Positions 1-9,970 of a DNA stretch of 64,000 bases are shown in pieces. How positions within the stretch are numbered: the stretch's first letter is position 1; the number at the start of each line of letters is the position of its first letter. The position numbers and the translations under genes were made by a program. The notes under the pieces were generated by a model. The model was not told where the DNA came from, searched no databases, and saw nothing but the letters and a program-made list of their open reading frames with translations. Location of the stretch: positions 29,231,902-29,295,901 of the forward strand of contig OU452198.1 in NCBI GenBank assembly GCA_911728435.2, given 5' to 3'. The DNA is from Apoderus coryli. Its lineage: Eukaryota > Arthropoda > Insecta > Coleoptera > Attelabidae.

Positions 1-1
1 T

Positions 2-931
2 TATGTTGATGATACTTTATTGGCAGTCCCAAAGAACTCTTTTTCGATAGTGTTGCAGTATTTTAATGACTATCACCCAAGCTTGAGGTTTACTATCGAG
101 TCAGAGAAAGATTTCCGTATTCCTTTTCTTGATGTTATGGTTAATCGGGACCCTGACGGTTCTATGACGACAAATTGGTATCAGAAGCCTACTAGTTCTG
201 GTAGAGTCCTGAACTATTATTCAAACCATCCTGTTAAACAGAAAATGGCTGTCGTGCATAATCTCTTATTTCGGGCTTTGAAATTAAGTCATTGCTCGTT
301 CCACGAGGGCAATTTGTCCGTGATTAGGAAGATTTTGAAACAGAATAACTATCCGGGATCCTTCGTCAACAGGTGTATTGATCTGTTTCACAGGACTTCG
401 TCCGTCCCAAATGAGGATGGTACTTTGGTTGAACGCCGATATTTTAGATTCCCATTTATTGAGGGCTTGTCACAAAGGATTGGGGCGTGTTTCAGAGATA
501 CGCCAGTAAGCCTGGCTTTCTACAACTTAAAGACTATAAATGGAGTTTTCCATACCAGATTAAAGGAAAAAACTCCAAAGGATAAACTCTCAGGTGTTGT
601 GTACGGAATCCCATGTGAATGTGGTAAAATGTACGTTGGACAAACGAAGCAATACATTCAGAGGAGAGTTAGCCAACATATGAGTGACTGTCGCAATAGT
701 AATACTGAAAGGGATAAGACCGCTCTGTCCGCTCATCATTTTGAGACTGGTCACAGTTTTTTGTTTGACGACCTGAGGGTGTTGGATAGGGAAAGCCACT
801 GGCTAAAGAGAAATATATCTGAAATGATTCATATTCAATTGAATGACACAATCAATTTACGCACTGATACACAGAACTTGAGCAATATCTATAACAATGT
901 GATAGAAAGGTATAGGGTTTCGAGTGTTTAA
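2..931 (+). CDS. Penelope-like polyprotein, C-terminal RT plus GIY-YIG endonuclease (5' partial)
   Basis: This encodes the end of a reverse transcriptase fused to a GIY-YIG nuclease, which nicks target DNA and primes reverse transcription. The frame is open from base 2, where it reads YVDD, the RT catalytic motif, so the apparent TTG start at base 20 is not a real start. Numbering from that TTG, the RT thumb region contains IPFLDVMVNRDPDG near residue 34. The nuclease spans about 193-275, with YGIPC, YVGQT (205-209), arginines 215-216 and a glutamate at 268 in the usual catalytic position. Paired Cys (199, 201) and His (220, 239, 240, 245) fit the Zn-binding set described for Penelope nucleases. 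No stop or frameshift interrupts it, unlike most elements here, so this copy may be young. It is cut only by the window edge. Confidence 0.9.
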   Translation, partial: YVDDTLLAVPKNSFSIVLQYFNDYHPSLRFTIESEKDFRIPFLDVMVNRDPDGSMTTNWYQKPTSSGRVLNYYSNHPVKQKMAVVHNLLFRALKLSHCSFHEGNLSVIRKILKQNNYPGSFVNRCIDLFHRTSSVPNEDGTLVERRYFRFPFIEGLSQRIGACFRDTPVSLAFYNLKTINGVFHTRLKEKTPKDKLSGVVYGIPCECGKMYVGQTKQYIQRRVSQHMSDCRNSNTERDKTALSAHHFETGHSFLFDDLRVLDRESHWLKRNISEMIHIQLNDTINLRTDTQNLSNIYNNVIERYRVSSV

Positions 932-1399
932 AACGGGGGAAATGTTTGTGGTTTATCGTCATACTTTTGTTAGTTGACTATTCGGTACTTTTACGATAAC
1001 CCATGTAATATATAGCGTGCACTCGGTACACATTGAGTTGATGGATTTATCTATCAATTTTGGTGGTTTTTTTTTTACATAGAAGGGAACTGTTTTTTGT
1101 ATCGTTTTTTTTTTTTTGTATAATTGCTATGCGATACCAAAATTTAAATGAGTATTTTATTTGTGTTAGGATCATGAAATATTCTCACAGTATGTACGTA
1201 TCGATAAGTTTCATTGAAGATCAATATTATTGTTTGTTTTTTGTTTTTTGTACCTGACTACGCCTAAGGTAATTTTAGTTATTGATGTTTTTTACATTTT
1301 TTACATTTTTATGGATTCATTTTGTGTCGTAATTTGAACATAGTAATTTTATTTTGCTGTACTTAGTTGTAAGATTGTGTAATTTTGTATTTTCATTGT
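932..1399 (+). other. Penelope 3' non-coding region, T-rich
   Basis: This is the stretch between the nuclease stop codon and the hammerhead-like motif. It is T-rich with several long T runs. The 65-codon frame at 1060-1257 is hydrophobic low-complexity sequence from T runs and is not treated as a gene. Confidence 0.5.
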
Positions 1400-1441
1400 A
1401 GTGCCTGAGGAAGCAGCAATATAGCTGCGAAACGTCGCATT
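1400..1441 (+). ncRNA. Hammerhead-ribozyme-like motif in Penelope 3' region
   Basis: Read as RNA, the segment has a stem I of AGUGC (1400-1404) with GCAUU (1437-1441), the core CUGAGGA (1405-1411), a perfect 5-bp stem II GCAGC/GCUGC (1413-1417, 1424-1428) closing AAUAUA, then GAAA (1429-1432). A self-complementary ACGU (1432-1435) could form stem III only between two copies, and cleavage would follow C1436. This matches the minimal dimeric type I hammerheads described in Penelope-like elements. One extra A (1412) between the core and stem II departs from consensus, and position 7 is G, which is tolerated. Activity is inferred, not shown. Confidence 0.6.
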
Positions 1442-1470
1442 TTTGAATAGTTCTGGTGTTTTTCTTTGTC

Positions 1471-2039
1471 CTCTACCCTATGAAACAGTCTAACAATTAT
1501 TTTCATAATTACGCTTGAAACTAATATACTTGTAGTTTATGTTAGTTGCATAAAATATCCGGTCTCGAGATAATTACGCGATAACGTCTGTGCCAAATAA
1601 CAATGATTATCTGATTCGACTACTACTACTACGGTATATTATTCCATTGCCTTGATAGAACATAAACTTTTCAGCATGTTATTGTCATCTAGGCTGATAG
1701 TATAATACAAATTAGATATTCTCCATATGAACAAGCAATACGTATAATATATACATTGCCAAACCAACTAATAATTTAACTTTTGAAGCCGACTATACAA
1801 CTAGACACGTTTCTTCACAAATATATATGTCAACTTGACATTTCTGACTTTTTAGAAGTCTGGAAATATCACTAATGACTTTCACCACCCGACCGGTTGG
1901 AAAATAACTAAGGCGGTAAGTAATATCATTTTCATGTTTTTTTTTTTAATAAAAGGAAATGTAGCATTCTTTAATTTCGTATACATTTACTTTATAAATC
2001 CAAAACAATGTAGGTATTCGAAATTAAAATTACTTATTA
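1471..2039. other. AT-rich, no gene seen
   Basis: I see no coding frame, RNA gene or clear repeat here. Confidence 0.5.
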
Positions 2040-2740
2040 AAATTAATGCTAGTAGCCTTATTGTTAGCTGTGATCGACGCCATTAAACCTTGTCCATATT
2101 CTTTGGTCGAAAAATTTTCTTTGAACCGCATGAAAGCGTTAACTCCATAAGTTCCAGCTGCATTGACGACAACATTTCAGGCAGTATTTGTCTGGTTCTT
2201 TTCTGAACTGCCGAAGTAACCTTCAGCCTCTGAACTTAACTTAACTATAGTATAGTATAGAAGGGAGGTATCGTGATCTGATCGAGAATTCGATGTTGTT
2301 ACGGATACCATCTTTTTGGCAATATGACACATGTTGTCACGTAATCATTCTTTTCAATGTTCAACATGATCATTGATTAAATTTCGTGTCCTTTATACAT
2401 GGCACATTCATCGAAGTTGAGCTTAATGATGTATATCGTGAAAAAGTCCATGGTCCTTTCACAGACAGAGTAGTCTTGATTTTATATTTTTCCACTAACT
2501 GCCAGGCTTCTTTTTAATGACTATCGGGACAATCTACTTTGAAAAGCCGATTAAGTTGGTTTACTTTACTTGTCCTCGGCTGTTTGCAAAATCCGGTGCC
2601 TTGTTATATCCGTTATGAAAATGGTCTGCTTTATCACAGTTCCAGAAAATAGGGCAGACAGATTACCGCTTACGGTAGACACGTGAGCCGTTAGAGTTAC
2701 GTTATTTTTTCTATGAGCGCTTTCATAATTTTCTGTAAAG
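2040..2740 (-). pseudogene. Eroded pogo/Tigger-like (DDE_1) transposase remnant
   Basis: No long frame survives, but the minus strand keeps patches that resemble the DDE_1 core of pogo/Tigger/jerky-type transposases. RLKVTSAVQKRTRQ recalls the conserved K-V-TSAERG segment. After a frame change comes VVVNAAGTYG, recalling the family's AVNAAGTYVPP, followed by MRFKENFS. These patches lie in the expected order around 2050-2230. Sequence further upstream on the minus strand (to about 2740) may belong to the same element but carries many stops. Other DDE families could produce part of this, and the call rests on two short motifs. The copy is certainly dead. Confidence 0.4.
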
Positions 2741-2779
2741 AATCCAAAATCACCGCCTTAAGGAATTTATCTCACACTA

Positions 2780-2921
2780 TAGTATGTTTTTTTAATGATT
2801 TGTATATTTGATTGTTTGTATAACTATTTGTTTTGCTATATGTGTATTGCAAGTTTTGACTTGCCAATGTACTTTTGTTGTATGAGTAATGGCCAATAAA
2901 GTTTTTATTTTATTTATTTAG
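2780..2921 (+). mobile_element. LINE 3' end (solo tail)
   Basis: A T/G-rich 3'-UTR-like stretch ends with AATAAA (2895-2900) and a short (TTTAT)n tail. LINEs elsewhere in the window (6.0, 37.5, 42.0, 46.6 kb) finish the same way with AATAAA plus a simple-repeat tail. No coding part is attached, so it would be a severely 5'-truncated insertion. The left boundary is a guess. Confidence 0.4.
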
Positions 2922-5399
2922 TTTTACTATGTTTTGCGGTTTCGAATTGCAAACTGTGAGGCAAATAATCTTCAGCAATGCACCTGCAGATTATATAAAC
3001 ATGCATATAAACGTCCTTTATTCCATAAAATAATAATTTTTATGGGACGCTACTCTAAGGTAGCGGTTGGATACGCTAGTATTCCAAGAACATAATTTCA
3101 GGCTGCAACTGCGCCTGTGAAACTTCCTCTAGATGTTTTCCCCGTAGCGAACGTGAACCAGGTCAATTCTCATCTTATCTTTTTTGGTATCCTAGTGGTA
3201 GAGACTATAATACTTTGAAAGTTTTACCACTACTATTAACTTCGTTCATTTCTCCATCTCGCGCCCGTTGTGTGCTGCCGCCATTGTTTCGAACAGTAGT
3301 TTGTACATCTATCATGAAGACTTACCGTGGACCATCGGTGGCTTAATTCTGGTATTGCCTCGAATTTTACAGCTGCAGTTGTTAGCATTTCGACGTTTTT
3401 ATTGTTTGTTTCTTCTAATTCATCTTTACCAATAATTGTCAGGTTTTGTATCTACGATTTGAATTTTTTTCTTATTTATTTTCAACGTTCTTTATAGTCT
3501 TCAGTGCTTGCTCGTCTATAACGGTTCTTATTTTTTTTTTATTCTTGTTTTTGGTCGAATGTTTATAATTTCTTGTTTTTCTCACTATTTATTTTAAGAA
3601 TTTTTTTATTTATCTCATGGTTGTGTCGCGTTCCTTATCTACATCGCGTTGTTTCTTCCCTTAATCTTTGACAGCTCCATGACGTTTTATTCCTCTTTCG
3701 TGTTGTTTAGGATGCTATTCTCATCATCATTGTAGCTAATGTTCTGAAATATTAACAATGGCGTGATACAATAGTTTTCAAATACCTATGATAGGTTAAA
3801 TAAGAGGAAGCTTGAAGAAGTGCTAATACAATTCCAAAATTTTGAATAAATTTTGTTGCTTTAATTCGTCCTACATCACACAATTCTCATTTAATCTAAA
3901 TGTTAACAATCGCGTTAACAAAACTTTTTACGTAGGTACGTCACAAATATAGTACTAGTATTTTTAACACTCAAAGTACCTACAGAAAAACTTTGGGCAA
4001 AATGAAGAGTATTGGAGATTGATAATTTTTTGAAAAAAATTGCCGATTTGCTAAACAAAATTATTTTTACTATTGAATCATGATCCATCAGACGAGGTAT
4101 TACAAATTGGCATAATAAATATTTCTTACCAGAAAATAACTTGCATGTCCATTTCCAAATAGAATTTAGTATTATTGTTTGGATGGCCATAATTTAGTTA
4201 GGTCTGTTCGATTTCAAAATCATTTAGCTGCAAACTGCCTGACACCTTTAATTTATAAAGTTTGGTATAATAGAGAAACTACTCTAAAATATGTGAATTT
4301 TCCAGTGGCGTTTGGGTTTATAAACAGTTCGTCATTGGGCCAATAATTTAGTTATATTATTCCTTTTAATGTAATAATATAAATACATAATAATATTACT
4401 AAAAAGCCTTCTGAAATATTACTACAAATTTTTAAAAGATTTTAATAATTTGATGTCAGCTCTCTGTGGTTGCTCTATGCCCAGATTAATATGGGACATA
4501 CTGTATAACCAATTTTGTCTTGTGAATATATCACTACGGTATTCACAATAAATAAGCCGTGATTCGAATTTTCTGATCATGTTTCTTATCATTTTACGGT
4601 ATATTTGCTGTTATTTTGTAAATTTTCAATACTGTTTGACTTATTTACACACAAACTGTGTTTTAGATATCCTCAAACAAAAAAGTCCCTTGGGCTTTTT
4701 TTACTATAAGTTTCTTACGATATCAGATTATGTTCAGTCATAAAAGAAAATGTACAAAGTGTATATTAAAAATGGAATATTTCGGAGAAATATAAAATAC
4801 TTTTAATAAAACCGTTACCCATGCTGTTATAATGAGTAGTTGAGTTCAATAGCAAATTTGCTGTGAATGCTATTAATTAAATTCCTTAAGCTTTTGGAAG
4901 TTTAGCGGCGTATACACTGTTCTTTAGGGTAAATTTACAAAATGAACTGGAAAAGAGCTAAATAGAAAAGTAATTGCTTTAACAAATTACCTCAAATCAA
5001 TGAAAACTATAATTAAAATGTAGCGGTTAGGAGTACGTCTTATTTTTTAATCGAAATTTATAGTTAATAATGTAATAATAATAATTATTATTGGGGAAAA
5101 ATAAAAATCAGCCTTCACGAAATAAAGTCAATATATTGCTCAAAGAGCGGACATCAAACCATACATATTTCAGGGCATCAAGCTCCATCATCAGTGGTCG
5201 AATAATATAAGAAAAACTAAGGGTGCGTAGTAACGGCTTCTTCTAGCGTTATGAAACAAGTGATCATTTTTTATGTGCAAAAGTGTCAAATTTATTATTC
5301 TTTTTAGAAAAAGTAAAAAAAGCGCACAAAAAAAAAGGTAGAACCTGAAATTTTCCTAACCATGGAATATCATATTTTTTAATAATCTTACAAAGATAC
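2922..5399. other. AT-rich intergenic, no gene seen
   Basis: About 2.5 kb with scattered stops in all frames. The only long frame (3915-4190, minus) has no recognisable motif and a composition like chance AT-rich sequence. I see no RNA gene or structured repeat. Confidence 0.5.
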
Positions 5400-5790
5400 G
5401 TAAGTGTGCCAAATTTCATTTTGATATCGAGACGCGTTTCGGAAATATGACTAGAAACCCATCGTCAAGAATTTACAAATAACACCCTGTACCTATCTGG
5501 AAAACGAAGCATTTTTCGATATATGTTCATATGAACATGCAGAATGTCCTTTTAAATTATTTTAAGTTAATTTCCGGACACCATGTATAACATGGAATTT
5601 GTTCAAATAATGAGTATCGGCTAGAGTATAGAATAAATTGATAATATTTACGTGTACAACTTTTTCCATCATAAAACTAAAAGGTTTATATAAACAATCT
5701 TTGCAATATATTAAACAACGTGTATCTTGATAACAAAACAAAAGAAACATATCTTGCCAAAATTTCATTGGTAAACACGGCATATTCTTT
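5400..5790 (-). mobile_element. Possible IS630/Tc1-like transposon 5' scrap
   Basis: On the minus strand a frame containing FTNEILARYVSF lies at about 5770, resembling the start of IS630-type insect transposases (for example FTNEELADIHF). It is followed (5400-5600) by non-coding sequence that includes an ACACCCTGTA word, the end motif of the MITE-like elements elsewhere in the window. The similarity is short and I could not find a second terminus. The 73-codon frame at 5562-5783 is probably an out-of-frame reading of this remnant. Confidence 0.25.
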
Positions 5791-6166
5791 AATCACCGGG
5801 TTTCCTTACCTAACCAACACATCCAATTTGCTTAGACCTTCATCCTGCTATGCTACCTGGCCACGACGATGAGTGTACGCCTAATGCGTAATCTATCATC
5901 CACTATTTGGTTAGGGATAATGTATGCAAGTAAACCACGAATATTCCCTATTAGTTCATATCATATAATAAATGTATATTATGTGATATATGCATATGGG
6001 GAGGGTATTAATTCCACCAATTATTTTTTTAATTTCTTAATAATAATAATAATATTCTTTATTGTCTAACAGGTTACAGACCCAATTACAAGACAATATA
6101 ACTAAATAAATAAGCTACTAATAATAAACAAATTAATAATCCTACAAAACAAAATACGCACACACA

Positions 6167-6409
6167 TCAGATGGCCAGATTTTGCAGGATCCGAGACAAT
6201 TGAGCGCAGAAAGATCTTACAGGCTCATTGAAATAGTTAATTTCTTGACTAAATCCTTCTATGTTACATGTTTGACATGCTCGAAGTAGTGGTGCTTTGG
6301 ATTCATAATTAGTACGACAAACAGGAACGTGAAATAGTCTGCTACTCCTCGCAGAGGGGCGCGGTATGTTAAAATTCAACAATCGGAGTAGGTTTGAACA
6401 GTCCACCAA
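6167..6409 (-). pseudogene. C-terminal tail of the same LINE ORF, out of frame
   Basis: This 80-codon frame continues the LINE after a break of about 40 bases. It contains the CRTNYESKAPLLRAC pattern and the F-x-E-x-V-x-F segment typical of the very C terminus of jockey/CR1-group ORF2 proteins, so it is the displaced end of the upstream RT frame. An indel between 6410 and 6452 explains the frame change. It is not a separate gene. Confidence 0.65.
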
Positions 6410-6452
6410 GCTATTTATAATCTTAAACAGAAAGAGCAGCCAGCGAAACTAT

Positions 6453-7345
6453 TTAAAAACGATCGAGCAGTGCTGTATGATCGAATCCTCTACATGGGAA
6501 TCTACCTTCAATTGTAAACGCTAAGTATTTAAGGAATTTGCGCTCTATGTATTCAATGTGTCCTGCATGAGATTGGTAAATGGGAGACCATATTATAGAT
6601 GCGTACTCAAGCTTAGATCTTACCAGAGCCCAATAAAAATTAGTTATACATTCAATATCACTAAAATCTTTGGTAACACGAAACAAAAAGCCAAGCATGC
6701 GTAGGGCATCTCGGGTAATACTTTGAATATCATAATTAAATGACAATTCAGTGTCGACGTAAACTCCAAGATCCCTGACAACATCACAACACTCAAGCGC
6801 AGTGTCACTCAGCTGATAGCGATATTCAAAAACAGTTTGCGATTTCGAAAATATGACAAACTTACATTTATTAATATTTAAAGGCAATTTGTTGTAGTTA
6901 CACCAATCTTCAAGCTTAGATAAGTCGCGCTGCAACAATACGCAATCCGAAGTGTCTCGAATAACACGATACAACTTCAGATGGTCTGCAAACATCAAAT
7001 GGTTGCTTGTAAGTTCCTGGGATATGTCATTAATGAAAATTGAAAATATTAATGATGCTAAACAGCTGCCCTGAGGCGCTCCGCTGGTGGGTGTGAAAGT
7101 TTCCGATTTATGACAATTGTATTCGACATAGTGTTGTCGATCAGACAAGTAGGAGGCAAAAAACGTTAAAAGATCCTCATGAAAACCCAACCTCGACATT
7201 TTCCGTAGGACAAGCGAATGATCCAGCTTATCGAAAACCTTCGAAAAATCTGTATAAATCGCATCGATCCGCAGACCCTCCCCGAGGGTACGAAATACAT
7301 CCTCTAGAAAACAGGTTAGGTTCACCGGATATACGTCTTTACGGT
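6453..7345 (-). pseudogene. LINE reverse transcriptase fragment with mutated catalytic motif
   Basis: This is the RT core of a jockey/CR1-group LINE. The open frame runs 6453-7460, but its first 40 or so residues are translated from the neighbouring (TCTG)n repeat and are not part of the element. Visible motifs, numbered from the frame's first Met: IDAIYTDFSKVFD (66-77, motif A with its Asp), SGAPQGS (126-132), and FADH (157-160) in place of the invariant FADD. The change is a single GAT to CAT (6981-6983 on the plus strand). The C-terminal part has DLGVYVD and the VRSKLEYAS-IWSP block. The 5' third of RT and the endonuclease are missing. Loss of the second catalytic Asp means no polymerase activity. 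Confidence 0.8.
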
Positions 7346-7759
7346 GCGTAATATAGTATAAAGTAGTTCTAAAACAATGCCTGTCTGTGTGTCTGTATCT
7401 CTGTCTGTCGGTCACGATGACTACAAACCACTTAACATATTTTAACAAAATTTGGTACACAAATACTACAAGATATAGGTACTAATTAACTTTTAGCAAA
7501 CATTTAGCGCAGGCAAGGGCTTTAAAATGGTTTAGAGTTTCAAAAAAAAAATCATACTTATGAAACTTATCCGAAATATTGAATAATTTTTCATTGGTTT
7601 ATAGAGTATAACCTAACACATTCACCATAAAAAAATTAGATCACATTGGCGTTCGAACAGTGTGTAAAATGGGATTAAAACTTAAAAAAACAAATATTAT
7701 TTCCCATTTCCATAAAAGAAATATTGACTAGTTATTTACAGCTTTGATAGAAGCAACCT

Positions 7760-8455
7760 TTGAGTTCGTGGATATCCCATAACTCACTTAACAGATTTTT
7801 TCGCCTGCCTGCACTTAAACAGAGTTTTACCGCCCGCATATGCAAATGACCATATAGCGCCCGCTCATTTTATTTTTTTTTTCATAGATGACGTTACTGT
7901 TAGATTTCCAATAGTAACGTTAACATCAGTAGTTTTCACTCACTTAACTTAATGTGCATTCCATCTAGAGGATAAGTTGACAATTAATTGAAAAAGTTTA
8001 CTTAAGTAGTCGTCTGCCATTTCGCTAAACTCATTTAGTTACTTAAAATTGTCCATTATTAATTCGTAATCACTTTTTAATTAAGTTTAATTAAGTTTTA
8101 AGTACCGAAATATACCTAAGATTCTAAAATCAAATTTCTATAGCATACACGGTCAGATAATAATTTGACAGTTTCTTTCTACATTTAAAATACTCAACAT
8201 TGACATGTTGGATAACGCCTATTATCATGTAGGTACGTCAAAAAATACTCCCATTAATTACTGTCAAAAACTGTCAGTTCATAACAATAATAATTAATTA
8301 TTAAATAAAGTTCTTTTGGTTTAATATTGTAGTATGAAGAGGCAGGCGAAAAACAGTTCTAAGCACCACTGGCGGTAAAGCCGCTGCAGCCCTTCGCTGT
8401 ATATACAGCGGCGGGCTGCAACGAATGCTTTATCGCCCTTTATACTTAATATACT
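7760..8455. mobile_element. Insertion within family 1 copy A
   Basis: Family 1 homology stops near 7760 and resumes near 8455. The inserted piece contains TTTTTCGCCTGCCT (about 7797) and its inverse AGGCAGGCGAAAAA (about 8340), plus a strong palindrome at 8385-8420. It has no open frame. The inverted words are not at its very ends, so a simple TIR element is not proven. Confidence 0.4.
8385..8420. repeat. Strong palindrome/hairpin
   Basis: Outer stem TGCAGCCC (8385-8392) pairs perfectly with GGGCTGCA (8413-8420). The inner 16 bases (8395-8410), CGCTGTATATACAGCG, are a perfect palindrome. Only the two bases on each side between the stems do not pair. Confidence 0.85.
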
Positions 8456-9082
8456 ATTTAACAAGTTTGGTATAACAATATCAGGAAATTTCTAGGTGCT
8501 GGATAACTGTTGCAAAACATTAAGCGTAGGCAAGGGGTTTTAAAAACGGTTTAAAGAATTTATAGTGCTTAAACATATCCGAAATTCTGAAGAATATTTC
8601 ATGTATTTAATAGAATGTAACCTAAAATATCTAACATAAAAAATTAGATCACGAAAAGGATGTAAAAAGGGGTTAAAATCTTAAAACATATTTTTATTAT
8701 TATTCCGAAAGAATTATTTTTGTGTGCTTAACATTCAGCATTGTAAATAGTGCCGAAATACCCAAATAATGAGCTCTAATATTTTCTAAACATAGCAGAA
8801 ATATTGACTAGTTATTTGTAGCTTTGATAGTATATAACCTATGAAATGTATCATAAAAACCTTGCGTAAAAAGGCGTTCGTAAATAGTGGAAAAGAGGTC
8901 AAAATAAAAAAAATTACTAATCTTATTCGAAACTTCCGTATTTTTTAATTTTAATAAAAACAGCACCAATAAAAATACAAAATAAATTATTTGGAAATGT
9001 AAATGACAAATAATGGGTCACACAAATATTGCTTATACACTTAACTATGGAGAGCTATTCGTGCCTCGAGGGCAACAGTTTA

Positions 9083-9499
9083 TTTATATTCAATAATGTA
9101 CATAAATTTTTATGGAAATATCACCAAATTACCTTTCACGAAAACCTGAATATATTTCATTAAAATTTGTTTGGCAACTTTCTTAATTTACGATACTTCC
9201 GAGGCCGCAAATCTGCTTGTTACATATTTACGTTTCATATCTATACAATAATTTTGTGTCGAAATATAAGCCAGGACCCCAAATTAAGCGACCTACGGGA
9301 ACCACAAATAACATTATTAAATACATATTTCCTGTTTGTATTATAACCGAAATATCGGTAACGGTATCTCGTACAAACCTAACAAATTTGGAATTATATA
9401 TACGGGACCAAATAAAATTCATGGATATCGGATGGTCATTTTCAATGCACATATCAACAAACCGACATTAAATTAATGGTTGCTGTTTATATTTTGAAA
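9083..9499. other. No gene seen
   Basis: Overlapping frames on both strands at 9217-9471 show no recognisable motif, which argues for chance. Confidence 0.5.
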
Positions 9500-9970
9500 A
9501 TTATTTTACAACCAATATAATGCAGAATATGACGTTATTATTATTTGGCGCGATATATCATTAGTACGTGATACGTGACTCAAAAAATATTTTGAAACAA
9601 ATTCGTCATTTTCCCCTTTTACTTTTTCGCACACAATTGAGCTAAATTTTGGTATATGAGTTTGGGGCAGTTCTAGGATGAACCCATTAGTTGGACACAA
9701 CCGCTAAATTAATTTTCATATATCAGTAAGGGTCGAGTAATACATTACTTTAAAACATTTTTTATCTACTTTGCAGCGATAGGTGTTTGCCCCAATAATT
9801 CTCGAGAAAATTGCGTTTAAAATTACACTAGTTAGGTAGTTGGAACGTATACTTATATATTACAAATAATATACAAAATTTGTTACCAGGTTTCTGTCGA
9901 GTCATTTGCTAGGGCGTTCGCTTCGCATGCGGAAGGTTACGGGTTCAAGTTGTTACGTTTAAAATTTGTA
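9500..9970 (+). repeat. Repeat family 2 copy A, with tRNA-Ala-like block
   Basis: Shared with copies at 45.4, 46.6, 47.6 and 49.6 kb. Landmarks in order: ATTGAGCTAAATTTTGGTAT (about 9638), TAGGATGAACCC (about 9673), CAGCGATAGGTG (9775), AATTCTCGAGAAAATTGCG (9798), a TAGTTAGGTAGTTGGAA word, then a tRNA-like block at 9893-9960. It is non-coding. The presence of a tRNA-like head suggests a SINE or a composite that captured one; the tRNA block lies internally in the repeat as I read it. Confidence 0.7.
9893..9960 (+). repeat. tRNA-Ala(CGC)-like block in family 2
   Basis: The anticodon arm TTCGC-TTCGCAT-GCGGA forms a 5-bp stem (one wobble) around a 7-base loop with CGC in the anticodon place. A degenerate D arm precedes it and a GGGTTCAAG B-box-like word follows. 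D and acceptor stems pair poorly, so it is a derived copy and not a gene. Confidence 0.6.

Larger units (their letters stand above)
1..1470 (+). mobile_element. Penelope-like element, 3' part (5' side off window)
   Basis: The window opens inside the reverse transcriptase of a Penelope-like retroelement and runs through its GIY-YIG nuclease, stop codon and a T-rich 3' region that ends in a hammerhead-like motif. The order RT then GIY-YIG is diagnostic of EN-positive Penelope-like elements, and hammerhead motifs near their termini are known from published work. The 3' boundary is not defined by a target duplication that I can see; 1470 is an estimate just past the ribozyme-like motif. How much lies to the left cannot be judged. 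Confidence 0.8.
6038..7345 (-). mobile_element. 5'-truncated non-LTR retrotransposon (jockey/CR1 group)
   Basis: The minus strand carries the second half of a LINE: RT from motif A onward, the C-terminal domain, a short 3' UTR with AATAAA just before a (TTA)n tail at about 6038-6055. The 5' end stops at about 7345, where a family 1 repeat copy begins with its (TCTG)n block, so the two abut. Internal frameshifts make it non-functional. Confidence 0.8.
7345..9082 (+). repeat. Repeat family 1 copy A, interrupted at about 7760-8455
   Basis: Starts with a degenerate (TCTG)n block (7376-7412), then a segment equivalent to the start of the right arm of the large inverted repeat (ACCACTTAAC, TTTGGTAC, then a GCGCAGGCAAGGG-like word). 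It continues with units containing AGTATAACCT and GGCGTTCG and ends near 9045-9082 with TATGGAGAGCTATTCGTGCC and CTCGAGGGCAACAG. The same start and end flank the copies at 16.0-21.5 kb. A foreign segment splits it. No coding content. The family behaves like a non-autonomous interspersed element with internal satellite-like units; its class is unknown. Confidence 0.75.

Noticed and set aside
1910..2761. TIR pair TAAGGCGGT/ACCGCCTTA around the pogo-like remnant
   Set aside because: Only nine bases match, there is no TA duplication, and such pairs occur by chance at this distance.
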